A DNA stretch of 64,000 nucleotides from Gammaproteobacteria bacterium Ga0077536. GTDB lineage: Bacteria; Pseudomonadota; Gammaproteobacteria; Ga0077536. Of the stretch, positions 1 through 8,772 are shown piece by piece. The notes below the pieces were generated by a model, which saw only the letters and a program-made list of their open reading frames with translations, was not told the DNA's origin and ran no database searches. The stretch covers positions 124,001 to 188,000 of the forward strand of contig LNEL01000060.1 in assembly GCA_001464935.1 (NCBI GenBank), written 5' to 3'. Both the position numbers and the translations under genes were made by a program. Position 1 is the first letter of the stretch. Each line of letters begins with the position of its first letter.

Positions 1-541
1 CCAGATGTTCAGCAGTTCGCCGTCCGGGGGCAGCGAAAGCATGCACCTGATGTACCTGATGTCATTGACTGCCGCGAAGATGCGAGTCGACCTCGCGTGT
101 GCCTATTTCATACCGGACGGTCTGACCCTGACAGTCATCCTCGATGCGCTCGCCCGCGGGGTACGCGTGAGGATCATCACCCCCGGGCGCCACATCGACA
201 GCCGCGTCGTGCGTCTCGCGTCACAGGCCCGCTGGGCGCGATTGCTCGCGGCGGGTGCCGAAATCCATGAATACGAGCCGACCATGTTCCACTGCAAAGT
301 GATGATCATCGATGAATTGCTGGTGTCGGTGGGCTCGACCAACTTCGACAATCGATCGTTTCGCCTCAATGACGAGGCCAATCTGAACGTCTATGACAAG
401 GCCTTCGCAGATGAGCAGGTTGCGATTTTCGAGGCGGATTTGCTGCAAGCCAGTCGCGTGGACGAAGTCCGCTGGCGGGCACGACCGCCGCATCGTCGGC
501 TGCTCGAGTCAGCCGCCCTGTTCGTGTCTTCCCAGTTGTGA
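1..541 (+). CDS. Cardiolipin synthase / phospholipase D-like protein, C-terminal part
   Basis: The gene enters from the left edge, so its 5' part is missing; the frame is open from base 2. The visible part is one phospholipase D half-domain. Counting from the Met at position 5, it has an HxK(x)4D signature with His96, Lys98 and Asp103, followed by a Gly-Ser-Thr-Asn-Phe-Asp-Asn-Arg-Ser stretch, as in the second HKD motif of bacterial cardiolipin synthases. Such enzymes join two phosphatidylglycerols at the inner membrane. pssA lies 45 nt downstream on the same strand, which fits a phospholipid role. Without the N-terminal half (membrane segments, first HKD) another PLD-family transferase cannot be excluded. 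Confidence 0.75.
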   Translation, partial: QMFSSSPSGGSESMHLMYLMSLTAAKMRVDLACAYFIPDGLTLTVILDALARGVRVRIITPGRHIDSRVVRLASQARWARLLAAGAEIHEYEPTMFHCKVMIIDELLVSVGSTNFDNRSFRLNDEANLNVYDKAFADEQVAIFEADLLQASRVDEVRWRARPPHRRLLESAALFVSSQL

Positions 542-586
542 ACACATGAAGACACCAACGTCGAATGCTGACGCCGGGCCTGCCAA

Positions 587-1180
587 GTGCGTCACCTGAG
601 CCTCATCCGCAGCTTCCACTTCGCAGACGTGCTGACGCTGGCCAACGGGGGCTGCGGCATGGGCGCGGTGATGCTCTCAGTGATGCATGCGCGCGACGAC
701 CGCGTGCTTTGGCTCTACCTGGCGACCGTCCTGGTCGTCGCTGCACTGGTGCTCGACTTCTTCGACGGCCGTGTCGCGCGCTGGCGCCAGACGCACAGCC
801 TGTTCGGCCGCGAACTCGATTCGCTCGCCGACATCGTGTCCTTTGGCGTGGCGCCGGCAACCATCGCCTTCGCCGCGGGGCTCGACAGCGCACCCGACGC
901 CGCGATCCTGGTGTTCTTCATGTTGTGCGGGCTGAGCCGTCTCGCCCGTTACAACGTGTCCGCCGCCGGCCTCGCGGACGACGAGGGCAAGGTCGCTTAC
1001 TTCGAAGGGACGCCGATTCCCACCAGCATCGTGCCGTTGTTGTGCCTCATTGCCGGGGTGGCAGCTGACACCCTGGGCGCCATCCCGATCGGTGGAACGA
1101 CCCTGCATCTGCTGGTGCTGCCCTTTGCGGTCTCCGGCTGCCTGATGGTCAGCAAGACGTTGCGCGTCCCCAAGCCCTGA
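587..1180 (+). CDS. pssA: CDP-diacylglycerol--serine O-phosphatidyltransferase
   Basis: Membrane enzyme that makes phosphatidylserine from CDP-diacylglycerol and L-serine. The 197-residue product carries the full CDP-alcohol phosphatidyltransferase signature D-G-x2-A-R-x8-G-x3-D-x3-D (Asp60, Gly61, Ala64, Arg65, Gly74, Asp78, Asp82), with several hydrophobic segments before and after it. Translation appears to start at a GTG (587), because the conserved N-terminus lies directly behind it; no strong Shine-Dalgarno is visible. The next enzyme of the pathway, Psd, is in the window at 11483 but is not linked to it. A phosphatidylglycerophosphate synthase is the main alternative, but the closely spaced Ser-Leu-Ala-Asp end of the motif and overall layout look like PssA. 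Confidence 0.85.
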   Translation: MRHLSLIRSFHFADVLTLANGGCGMGAVMLSVMHARDDRVLWLYLATVLVVAALVLDFFDGRVARWRQTHSLFGRELDSLADIVSFGVAPATIAFAAGLDSAPDAAILVFFMLCGLSRLARYNVSAAGLADDEGKVAYFEGTPIPTSIVPLLCLIAGVAADTLGAIPIGGTTLHLLVLPFAVSGCLMVSKTLRVPKP

Positions 1181-1340
1181 GCCTGCGGCGCTCACTGCTA
1201 CCGGGGTCTCACAGGCGGGATGTGACTGCGCCAGCCTCACCCGGGAAAGTATGACGCCCTGCCGGGCCGTCTTGCGATGTCCTCTCCATGGGTCGCGCGC
1301 GCTCCGTCGTCGCGCGACTGGCAAGTCACGAATCCTCGGT

Positions 1341-1394
1341 GTAGCGCGGGTGGAACGCAGTGGAACCCGGGATCTGTCAGGCCGCTCCCGGGTT
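1341..1394. repeat. REP-like palindromic element
   Basis: The stretch reads GTAGCGCGGGTGGAACGCAG followed by TGGAACCCGGGA. It contains a perfect 9-bp inverted repeat (1364-1372 with 1386-1394, 13-nt loop). Elements of the general form GTAG-x-CGGGT...ACCCG are common dispersed repeats in proteobacterial intergenic DNA. It lies between the convergent ends of pssA and the sigma-54 activator, so it may also act as a transcription stop. It is the only copy noticed in this window. Confidence 0.5.
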
Positions 1395-1430
1395 TCGCGC
1401 GGGCGGCGATCGATACTGGCGTTCAGCCGT

Positions 1431-2588
1431 TCAGGCTGCGTGGGTGCTGGCGGTGCGCACGAGACGTTCGTAGTCGTGCAGGCGATTGTAAAGTGTCTTC
1501 AGACTGACCCCCAGGATCGTGGCAGCCTGGCGCTTGCTGCCTTCGCAGCGCGACAGCGTTGCCGTGATCAGCACGCGCTCCATGTCGGCCACCGAGGTGC
1601 CGATAGGCACCGCCACACAATGCTTCGGACATGCCACCGGCTCGAGCGAGAACTCGGCAGCACTCAGCTCCAGTTCCTCGTCCGCGAGGATGTGGGCGCG
1701 ATGGATCGAGTTCTTCAATTCGCGCACATTACCGGGCCAGGTGTGTTCATGAAGGAAGCGGGTCGACAACACCGAAAAGCGCTTGTTCTCGCCGTACTCG
1801 ACGTTCAGTTCAACCAGGAAGCGTCCGGCCATCATCTCGACGTCGGCACCGCGCTCCCGCAGCGCTGGCAAGCGCAGCGGGAATTCGGCGAGGCGATACA
1901 GCAGATCCGCACGCAATACGCCTTCCTGCACGGCCTGCTCGGGGCTGCGATTGGTGGCCGCCACGATGCGGCACCTGGCCGCGATTTCCTCATTGCCCCC
2001 GACACGATAGAAAGCACCAGACTCCAGCACCCGCAGCAGCTTGACCTGCATCTCGACGGGCATCTCCGTGATCTCATCGAGAAAGACCGTACCACCCGTC
2101 GCGCGTTCGAACACGCCCTTGTGATCCCGCACGGCGCCGGTGAAGCTTCCACGTTCGTGACCGAACAGTTCCGCCTCAATCAGATTGACCGGTATCGCCC
2201 CGCAGTTGACCGCAACGAACGGACAATGACTGATCTTCGATTGCTGGTGCAGCCGCTGGGCCACGACCTCTTTGCCGGTTCCGCTTTCGCCGATGATCAA
2301 CACATTGGCGCGCGTAGGCGCCACCCGGTCGATCATCCCGAACAGCTTCGTCATCGGCTCCGACTGGCCCCACAAGGAAATGACGCGACGGCGAAGTCCG
2401 CGAGGGTCCGGCCCTTTCGTCACCTCGCGGCGGATGCCGAGATGAAACGCAGCCAGCGTACGTTCGTCCAGCGACGGCAGGTCGGTGCTGTCGTCAACAG
2501 CGTGCAGGGCGTCTTCCATCTCGATTTCTCCCTCGCGTAGTCCGTGATTCCGTGCCGGCGTTGCATCCGGCCTGTTGCTGGTGACCAT
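1431..2588 (-). CDS. Sigma-54-dependent transcriptional activator (AAA+ and Fis-type HTH)
   Basis: The protein contains a complete sigma-54 interaction AAA+ domain: Walker A GESGTGKE, a GSFTGA loop (family usually GAFTGA) that contacts sigma-54, Walker B with Phe-Leu-Asp-Glu, and an arginine-finger region. The last ~45 residues form a Fis-like helix-turn-helix (around [16 protein letters not shown]). No receiver, GAF or PAS domain is seen ahead of the AAA+ domain, so its signal input is unclear. Start choice: ATG at 2588 has GGAG 8 nt upstream; ATG at 2519 has GGGAG with equal spacing; the longest frame begins at 2669 without a Shine-Dalgarno. It is divergent from the PEP-CTERM gene at 3065, a possible target, though no convincing -24/-12 promoter was found there. 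Confidence 0.88.
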   Translation of the reverse strand: MVTSNRPDATPARNHGLREGEIEMEDALHAVDDSTDLPSLDERTLAAFHLGIRREVTKGPDPRGLRRRVISLWGQSEPMTKLFGMIDRVAPTRANVLIIGESGTGKEVVAQRLHQQSKISHCPFVAVNCGAIPVNLIEAELFGHERGSFTGAVRDHKGVFERATGGTVFLDEITEMPVEMQVKLLRVLESGAFYRVGGNEEIAARCRIVAATNRSPEQAVQEGVLRADLLYRLAEFPLRLPALRERGADVEMMAGRFLVELNVEYGENKRFSVLSTRFLHEHTWPGNVRELKNSIHRAHILADEELELSAAEFSLEPVACPKHCVAVPIGTSVADMERVLITATLSRCEGSKRQAATILGVSLKTLYNRLHDYERLVRTASTHAA

Positions 2589-2669
2589 GGCATCCACTCC
2601 GGCTAGCGCCTTCGTCCAGCCACGTACCGAGCGTTTGACTGATCCGGCGCGTGTAGGACCGACGTCCAT

Positions 2670-3064
2670 TCAGGATGGGCAAGCTGCCGACATGGCGTGC
2701 GAACTCGCCTTGGATGCCGTGGCAGGTAAGGAGCTTGCTCCGTGAACCGCGCAGCCCGGCGATGGTTGTTCGCGATGGCTTCCGAGGCGGCGAACGACGC
2801 GTGCAGTGCGACGCCACATGTTCCTGATCTGCGCATTCCGGACATTTGAACGCTGATCTCCGAGTGTAGAAATTACAGCTGAAAAAACTTCCGCTCTGTA
2901 CGTTGACGCACATCCTCAGGTACGCAGCTTGACTATGGTGTTGCCGCGACTCGCTACGTATTCGATGCCGATCGGCCTCTTCTGCATCGGCACCCGTCGC
3001 ATGTGTTCCCGAGGGATCGATTGCCCTTGGGAATTTCGAGAAACACCGCTCAAGGAGCAATAGC
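2670..3064. other. Divergent intergenic region, no gene seen
   Basis: About 400-470 bp separate the sigma-54 activator from the PEP-CTERM protein gene. The stretch 2860-2945 is less GC-rich than its surroundings and is the most likely place for promoters. Only weak matches to sigma-70 (TTGACG, TTGACT) and sigma-54 (a GG-N10-GC pair near 2840) elements occur, none with good context. An AAGGAG Shine-Dalgarno lies near the right end, 8 nt before the ATG at 3065. Confidence 0.5.
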
Positions 3065-3889
3065 ATGAAGAAAACAAGACTGACGGCACTTGCGAGTGCC
3101 GGTGCGCTGCTGGCGATGGCTGCACCCGGCGCATTTGCGCAGAACATTGCGGCCGACTACAACAACTCAGCCGTATCGGACGGCGATGGCGACATCGTGG
3201 CGGCTTTCAACCTGTACGACCTCGCGGTCGGCGCGACGCTGATTCAGGCCGCCGCGACGAATGTCGGGACAACGGCGGCGCCGGTGATTGGCGATCGCTT
3301 CACCGGTTATTACCAGTCCTATGTCACGGCACATCAGCTCGATGGCGTGGTGCAGAACGCGCCGGGCCTGAACACCTCGGGCTTCGGTGCCGGCTACGAG
3401 ATCACCGTCGTGGCGCAGTTCGAAGAAGAAGTGACCTCGGTCAGCGCAGGCGGCTATACCTCCGCCATCACTGGCGGAAGTGCGTCGATGTACTTCGATA
3501 CGAGCCCCGACTTCAACTTCGTGTCCGATGTCGGCTTCACCGACGGCGAGCTGTTGCTGTCGGGCAACGTCGTGTCAGGCGGTGCGGTGTCGGCGCCCTT
3601 GCTGCTGTCGGGCTTTGCGCAGCTCGACATCGTCGTGCAGAGCCAGAACAGCGCGATTTTCGATCCGGATATCGCGGCGGCCCAGGGTATCTTCACGCTC
3701 GACCTGCGCAGCAACGCCGTCAACGGGATCACGTCGGTCGGCGGCCAGCTCGCCGGCGTCGGCGACCAGCTGTTGGGCGCGGACGGCAATCTGCAGTTGC
3801 AGGCCGTGCCGGTGCCGGCCGCCGTGTGGCTGCTCGGCAGTGCGGTCGCGGGCCTGGTGACCTTGCGTCGGCGTGGCAATGCCGTCTGA
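3065..3889 (+). CDS. PEP-CTERM sorting domain-containing exported protein
   Basis: A 274-residue secreted protein of unknown role. Residues 1-25 form a classic signal peptide (Lys-Lys, hydrophobic core, cleavage after AFA). The C-terminus is a sorting tail: VPVPAAVWLLGSAVAGLV followed by Thr-Leu and an Arg-Arg-Arg cluster. This matches the proteobacterial PEP-CTERM variant (VP-x-PAA-x-WL-x-GS...hydrophobic...RR) recognised by exosortase. The region between is Gly/Ala/Ser/Asp-rich, likely a beta-rich adhesin or matrix-type domain, with no catalytic motif. An AAGGAG ribosome-binding site lies 8 nt before the ATG. No exosortase (EpsH/XrtA) or exopolysaccharide cluster is in the window, so the sorting enzyme must lie elsewhere. 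Confidence 0.85.
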   Translation: MKKTRLTALASAGALLAMAAPGAFAQNIAADYNNSAVSDGDGDIVAAFNLYDLAVGATLIQAAATNVGTTAAPVIGDRFTGYYQSYVTAHQLDGVVQNAPGLNTSGFGAGYEITVVAQFEEEVTSVSAGGYTSAITGGSASMYFDTSPDFNFVSDVGFTDGELLLSGNVVSGGAVSAPLLLSGFAQLDIVVQSQNSAIFDPDIAAAQGIFTLDLRSNAVNGITSVGGQLAGVGDQLLGADGNLQLQAVPVPAAVWLLGSAVAGLVTLRRRGNAV

Positions 3890-3968
3890 GGCGTGTGCCG
3901 CTGAGATGAGATGAAAGGCTGAGCGTCCTGTCATGCAGGGCGCGCGAGGAACGGCAATCCGGCGCGGT

Positions 3969-4610
3969 TCAGCGATGGCCCGCGCCGTCGATCCAACGCC
4001 CGATGAGGGCTTCGATTTCTGCCGCGGAGGCCAGGGGTGGCCCGAGTGGAAACCACAGCAACGAACGGCTGAGAATCAGCCGGGCAATCCGTCGACTGTC
4101 ATGGCGCCCGTCGTCGCCGATGCAGGACGCAGGTTCCTTCGTCACCAGCATCAGCGCCGCACCGAGCAGGGTCTCGCGCTCCTGGGCGCGCAGCACCAGC
4201 AGCTCCGTGTCGGCTTGTGCATCGGGCATCGCAGCCGGCGGCAATACACTCGAGATGAAGTCCAGCAGCCGGCCCAGCGCGCGCGGCAGTGCAATGCCCG
4301 CCGCCTGTGCCCAGGCACGAACGTGCAATGGCGACACCGCCGAATCGCGGTCCGGATCGAGCTTCAGCCCGCTCGCCAGCATGCGCCACAGATGCTCAGC
4401 CGCTTCCGCGCGCTCCGGATCGAGCGTCTCGAAGCGCGCCGGGTCGACGCCGACCACGAGCGGCAGTGCCTCGCTGCGCGCGCGCCAGGTCTCGCGCTGT
4501 GCCCACGCTTCGAACATCGCCTGCGTTGCCTGATCGGTGCTGTCGAAGTCGACAGTCGCCCGCAGCACGTCGAGATGACGCGCCGCGCCGGCGTGGCGGG
4601 AGTCAGTCAT
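3969..4610 (-). CDS. Conserved hypothetical protein (213 aa)
   Basis: Not recognised. The start is placed at the ATG at 4610, which overlaps the end of the upstream sugar-dehydrogenase gene by 8 nt and suggests translational coupling; the longer frame to 4751 lies entirely inside that gene. The product appears soluble and alpha-helical, rich in Ala, Leu, Arg and Glu, with no signal peptide, transmembrane segment or obvious catalytic motif. Its place as third gene after a kinase and a sorbosone/glucose dehydrogenase-like gene suggests a linked function, but nothing in the sequence says which. Confidence 0.6.
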   Translation of the reverse strand: MTDSRHAGAARHLDVLRATVDFDSTDQATQAMFEAWAQRETWRARSEALPLVVGVDPARFETLDPERAEAAEHLWRMLASGLKLDPDRDSAVSPLHVRAWAQAAGIALPRALGRLLDFISSVLPPAAMPDAQADTELLVLRAQERETLLGAALMLVTKEPASCIGDDGRHDSRRIARLILSRSLLWFPLGPPLASAAEIEALIGRWIDGAGHR

Positions 4611-5706
4611 CGGTGCCCTGATAGCTGATGCGATAGATCGCGCCGGCGTCATCGTCGGACACGAGGACCGATCCGTCGGGCAGTTGTTCGAGATCGACCG
4701 GGCGGCCGCTGACCTGCCCGTCGCGCAGCCATCCGCTCGCGAAGATTTCATGACGCACGACGTCGGATCCGTTCAGACTCACGTGCACCAGGCGATAGCC
4801 GACCGGTTCGCTGCGGTTCCAGGATCCATGCTCGGCGACGAGCAGCGAGCCACGATAGGCCGCCGGAAACTGGGTCCCCGTGTAGAACAACACACCGAGC
4901 GGCGCGACATGCGCGCCGAGCTTGACGGCAGGCGCCACGAAATCCGGCGCGTCTGCCGGCGCGACAAAGTCGGGATCAGGCACATCGCCGCCGTGCACGT
5001 ACGGAAAACCGAAGTGCTGGCCCTGCTGCGTCACGCGGTTGAGTTCGCAGGACGGGACATCGTCGCCCAGCATGTCCCGGCCATTGTCCGTGAACCACAT
5101 CTCGCCGGTCGCGGGATGCCACGCAAAGCCGACTGAATTGCGCACGCCCCGCACCCACGTCTCGCGCTGGCTGCCGTCGGCCCGCATGCGCTGGATCGTC
5201 GCATACGGCGGATCGCGCAGGCAGACGTTGCAGGGCGCGCCCACCGGCACGTAGAGGAAGCCGTCGGGGCCGAAGTCGATGGCCTTCCAGCCGTGATGGC
5301 GGTCGTCCGGCAGGTCGTCGGCGACGATCACCGGTGACGGCGGGTCGTCGAGCCGGCGGCCGATGTCGTCGAAACGCAGCACGCGCTGCACTTCCGCGAC
5401 GTACAGGCTGCCGTCGCGCCAGGCGACGCCAGAGGGCATATTGAGGCCGCCGGCGATCCGCTTGACCGCCTCGGCACGATAGTCGCCGTCCGCATCGATC
5501 ACCGCGTAGACCGCGCCCGCGCTGCGCGTGCCGACGTACAGCACGCCATCGTCACCGCGCGCCATCTGTCGCGCATTCGGCACGCTGTCGGCATAGAGTT
5601 CGATGCGAAAGCCGGGCGGCAGCGTGAGGTCGGCCAGGTCGATCGCCTGCGCATTCGTCGCGATGGCCCAAGCCAGCGCCAACGAGCAGCGAGCCGCCGT
5701 GCGCAT
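4603..5706 (-). CDS. PQQ-dependent sugar dehydrogenase / sorbosone dehydrogenase family, periplasmic
   Basis: A 367-residue beta-propeller of the glucose/sorbosone dehydrogenase (GSDH) type. Residues 1-21 are a signal peptide (MRTAAR n-region, Ala/Leu core, cleavage near NAQA), so the protein is exported. Family marks include the Leu-Pro-Pro-Gly-Phe start, GVRNSVGFAWHPATGEMWFT, the Asp-Asn-Gly-Arg-Asp segment, and His-Gly-Ser-Trp-Asn near residue 290. A Cys-Asn-Val-Cys pair occurs near residue 160. The family oxidises aldoses or sorbosone with PQQ; the actual substrate cannot be read from sequence. It begins 3 nt after the kinase stop and overlaps the next gene, so the three probably form one operon. 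pgi nearby hints at glucose metabolism (inference). Confidence 0.8.
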   Translation of the reverse strand: MRTAARCSLALAWAIATNAQAIDLADLTLPPGFRIELYADSVPNARQMARGDDGVLYVGTRSAGAVYAVIDADGDYRAEAVKRIAGGLNMPSGVAWRDGSLYVAEVQRVLRFDDIGRRLDDPPSPVIVADDLPDDRHHGWKAIDFGPDGFLYVPVGAPCNVCLRDPPYATIQRMRADGSQRETWVRGVRNSVGFAWHPATGEMWFTDNGRDMLGDDVPSCELNRVTQQGQHFGFPYVHGGDVPDPDFVAPADAPDFVAPAVKLGAHVAPLGVLFYTGTQFPAAYRGSLLVAEHGSWNRSEPVGYRLVHVSLNGSDVVRHEIFASGWLRDGQVSGRPVDLEQLPDGSVLVSDDDAGAIYRISYQGTDD

Positions 5707-5709
5707 CGC

Positions 5710-7005
5710 TCAGAGCTCCTGGGACATGCGCTCGGTGGTCACCGACAGGCGGTGGATCAGCGTGCGCAGGAAGACCTTCAGAAAACGGACCTGGCAGTTC
5801 AGCGACGCCTGCCCGATCACACTCGAATTGAGTTTGAGCAGCGAGGTCGGGCCGCGCGCGGTGATCGTCGCCGTGCGCTTGGTTTTCGCGAGATAGCCCA
5901 TCTCGCCAAAGCAGTCGCCGGCGAACAGCGACCGCAGATCCTTGTTGTTCTTGCGCACCGTCACTTCGCCGTGGACGATGATGTAGAAGGAGTCGTCGAG
6001 TTCGCCTTCGAGAATGATCTCGTTGCGATCGGCGTAATCCTGCCACTTGCCGGCGGCGACGATTTCCCAGACTTCCGAATCCGGAAAACCCTGGAAGAAG
6101 TCCAGGGCTTTGACGGCGACGAACCTCTCCTGCTCCGTGATGTTGACCTGCGGCTGCTCGAGCAGGCTGTCGTAGGCCCGCGCGAGATCGGCGGCGAGTT
6201 CACCGCCCATCTTGTAGCGGTCGTCGCGGTTCTTCGCGAGCGCCTTCTCGACGATGCGCTCGAGATCCGGCGTGATGCCACCACGCAGCTCTGTGATCTT
6301 CGGCGGCGGATCGTTGAGGATGCGCTGCACGAGGCGCGAGAAGTTGTCGGCCAGAAACGGGTGCCGGCCGGTCAGCAGTTCGAAGATCACGACGCCAAGC
6401 GAGAACAGGTCGGTCTGATTGGTGATGAAGTCTTCGCACACCTGTTCCGGCGACATGTAGCGCGGCGAACCGACGAGGCCCAGCGGCATTGTTTCAGTGG
6501 AATCGAGTTTGGTCAGGTGCGCGATGCTGAAATCGGCGAGCTTGACGTCCATGTCGCGCGTCACGAGGATATTGGTCGGCTTCACGTCGCGGTGGATCAC
6601 GCCCTGCTTGTGCGCATAGTCGAGCGCTTTCGCGCACTTGAACGCCACTTCGACGACCTTCTCGACGGGCAACAGGTTGTCGGCCTTGCAGAAGGACTTC
6701 AGCGTCTGGCCGCCTTCGACGAACTCCATCACGATGTAGCAGACTTCTTCATCGACGCCGGCGTCGAAGATCGCGACGATATTCGGGTGCGTCAGGCGCC
6801 CCGCCATGTGCGCTTCGTTGAAGAACATCTTGCGGTAGCGGTCACCGGACTCCTCGTCCTGCAACTGCTCCGCGTGCGCGACCTTGATCGCGACGGGACG
6901 GTCGGTATAGGGGTCATGGCCCAGATAGACGGTACCCATGCTGCCGCGATTGATTTCGCGCAGCACCTCGTACTTGCCAAGTCGACTCGGCGGCGCGTTG
7001 CTCAT
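5710..7005 (-). CDS. Serine/threonine protein kinase with C-terminal cyclic nucleotide-binding domain
   Basis: 431 residues. Kinase domain ~11-270: glycine loop INRGSMGTV (first Gly replaced by Asn), Lys41, helix-C Glu64, catalytic HRD at 138-140, metal motif Asp158-Phe-Ser160 (normally DFG), and Ser-Pro-Glu at 185-187 in place of APE. C-terminal domain ~305-420 is a CAP_ED/cNMP-binding fold: LDDSFYIIVHGEVTV, then GDCFGEMGYL and RTATIT, the phosphate-binding cassette with its arginine. No transmembrane segment is seen, so it should be cytoplasmic. This layout suggests a kinase gated by cAMP or cGMP. It heads a probable operon with a periplasmic sugar dehydrogenase and is divergent from pgi. 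A paralogue of identical length lies at 8773-10068. Confidence 0.9.
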   Translation of the reverse strand: MSNAPPSRLGKYEVLREINRGSMGTVYLGHDPYTDRPVAIKVAHAEQLQDEESGDRYRKMFFNEAHMAGRLTHPNIVAIFDAGVDEEVCYIVMEFVEGGQTLKSFCKADNLLPVEKVVEVAFKCAKALDYAHKQGVIHRDVKPTNILVTRDMDVKLADFSIAHLTKLDSTETMPLGLVGSPRYMSPEQVCEDFITNQTDLFSLGVVIFELLTGRHPFLADNFSRLVQRILNDPPPKITELRGGITPDLERIVEKALAKNRDDRYKMGGELAADLARAYDSLLEQPQVNITEQERFVAVKALDFFQGFPDSEVWEIVAAGKWQDYADRNEIILEGELDDSFYIIVHGEVTVRKNNKDLRSLFAGDCFGEMGYLAKTKRTATITARGPTSLLKLNSSVIGQASLNCQVRFLKVFLRTLIHRLSVTTERMSQEL

Positions 7006-7157
7006 CGGCTCACGAGGTCCCTTCCTGGGTGCTGGAATAAATCTGCCGGAATGAAGAATATCACGCTAGAATCAATGCTTACAGGAAACTTCCGAACCCG
7101 GACCATGGTCAGTGAGCGGCCTCGACGCCCGCTCCAGCCACCGCTTGAGGCAGGGAC

Positions 7158-8762
7158 ATGCGCACCATACTCGAGACCTTGAACGAACATGCCCGACGCC
7201 TGCGTCAGGGCCGGCTCGACGCCCTCTTCGCGAGCCCGGATCGCGCCGCGGACTACACCATCGAAGCCGCTGGCCTTTATTTCGACCACTCCAAGCAATT
7301 ACTTGACGATGACGCGCGCCAGGCGCTGCTGCAACTGGCCGACGAGCGCGGCCTGCCGGCGAAGATCGAAGACCTGTTTCGCGGCGCCGAGGTCAATCCC
7401 ACCGAAGGCCGTCCGGCGCTGCATACGGCGCTGCGCGATCCGCTCGATGAATCCGGCTGCGTCGACGGCCGGCCGGTCGGGCCCGCGATTAGGGACACGC
7501 TCGCGCGCATGGCGTCAGTGGTCGCCGAAATCGCGGGCGGCAGCTGGCGGGGTCACGGCGGGGACCGCATCACCGATGTCGTCAATCTCGGCATCGGCGG
7601 CTCGCACCTCGGGCCGCAGCTGGTCTGCGACGCGCTGCGCTATTCGCACAGCGACGGCCTCCGCGTGCACTTCGTGTCGAACGTCGACGGGGGCGACATC
7701 GAACGCTGCCTGCGCGGCCTGGACCCGGCGACGACGCTCTTCATCGTCGCCTCGAAGTCATTCACGACGCCGGAAACGGCCTTGAACGCGCGCAGCGCAC
7801 AAGCCTGGATTCTCGAGCGCTTCGCCGACAAGGCGGCGATCGCATCCCATTTCTTTGCGATCAGCGCGCATCCGCAGCGCGCGATCGATTTCGGCATCGC
7901 GCCGGCCAATGTGCTGCCGATGTGGGACTGGGTGGGCGGCCGCTATTCCCTGTGGTCGGCGATCGGACTGCCGATCGCGCTCGCGGTCGGCTTCGAGGGC
8001 TTCGAGCGCCTGCTGGCCGGCGCGCGCGCGATGGACCGGCATTTCCGCACGGCGCCACTCGCGCGCAACGCACCGGTGATGCTGGCGCTGACGGGCATCT
8101 GGAACACCAATTTTCTCGGCGCCGAAACGCAGGCGATCGTCCCCTACGACGACCGCCTGACACTGTTGCCGGACTATCTGCAGCAGCTCGAAATGGAGAG
8201 CAACGGCAAGCGCCGCACGCTCGCCGGCGATCTCGTGCAGGGCCAGACTTCACCGATCGTCTGGGGCGGCGTCGGCACCAACGTGCAGCATGCGTTCTTT
8301 CAGCTGCTGCACCAGGGCACGCGACTGGTACCGGTGGACTTCATCCTGGCGCTGCGCCACCCGCGCTCGGCGACGCCCCATCACGACATGCTGGTCGCCA
8401 ACTGCTTCGCGCAGGCGGAAGCGCTGATGGTGGGCCGTTCACTCGATGCACTGGCGGCGGCAGGCACCGATCCGGCGCTGGCCCTGCACCGCGAACAACC
8501 GGGTAACCAGCCCAGCAACATGCTGCTGATGGACGAGCTGACGCCCGAAACACTCGGCGCGCTGCTGGCCCTGTACGAGCACAAGACCTACGTGCAGGGC
8601 GTGATCTGGCAGATCAATTCGTTCGATCAATGGGGTGTGGAACTCGGCAAACAGCTCGCGGCGCGGCTGCTCGAGGAACTCGCCGCCGGCAGCCCGGCCG
8701 CCCACGATGGCTCGACGACGACCCTGATGGCGCGCTACCTCGCGCGTGGGCCCCGTCGCTGA
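7158..8762 (+). CDS. pgi: Glucose-6-phosphate isomerase
   Basis: Cytoplasmic enzyme that interconverts glucose 6-phosphate and fructose 6-phosphate. The 534-residue product has the usual family length and both phosphoglucose isomerase signatures: DRLTLLPDYLQQLEMESNGK and, near the C-terminus, GVIWQINSFDQWGVELGK. Also visible are the sugar-phosphate loop around SKSFTTPET and the catalytic Glu within the first signature. The ATG at 7158 follows a CAGGGA ribosome-binding site. The gene is alone on its strand, divergent from the first kinase-cNBD gene and convergent with its paralogue. A weak -10 candidate (TAGAAT, 7067-7072) sits upstream. Confidence 0.97.
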   Translation: MRTILETLNEHARRLRQGRLDALFASPDRAADYTIEAAGLYFDHSKQLLDDDARQALLQLADERGLPAKIEDLFRGAEVNPTEGRPALHTALRDPLDESGCVDGRPVGPAIRDTLARMASVVAEIAGGSWRGHGGDRITDVVNLGIGGSHLGPQLVCDALRYSHSDGLRVHFVSNVDGGDIERCLRGLDPATTLFIVASKSFTTPETALNARSAQAWILERFADKAAIASHFFAISAHPQRAIDFGIAPANVLPMWDWVGGRYSLWSAIGLPIALAVGFEGFERLLAGARAMDRHFRTAPLARNAPVMLALTGIWNTNFLGAETQAIVPYDDRLTLLPDYLQQLEMESNGKRRTLAGDLVQGQTSPIVWGGVGTNVQHAFFQLLHQGTRLVPVDFILALRHPRSATPHHDMLVANCFAQAEALMVGRSLDALAAAGTDPALALHREQPGNQPSNMLLMDELTPETLGALLALYEHKTYVQGVIWQINSFDQWGVELGKQLAARLLEELAAGSPAAHDGSTTTLMARYLARGPRR

Positions 8763-8772
8763 CATTGCCGGC

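Noticed and set aside
1251-2540. 429-codon plus-strand frame over the sigma-54 activator
   Set aside because: The minus-strand frame has unmistakable AAA+ motifs; the plus frame has none.
2830-2860. Sigma-54 promoter (GG-N10-GC) for the PEP-CTERM gene
   Set aside because: Only the GG and GC dinucleotides match; the flanking consensus is missing and it is over 200 nt from the start codon.
5710-7005. Calling the kinases pseudokinases because of DFS
   Set aside because: The Lys, helix-C Glu, HRD and metal-binding Asp are all present, so inactivity is not supported.
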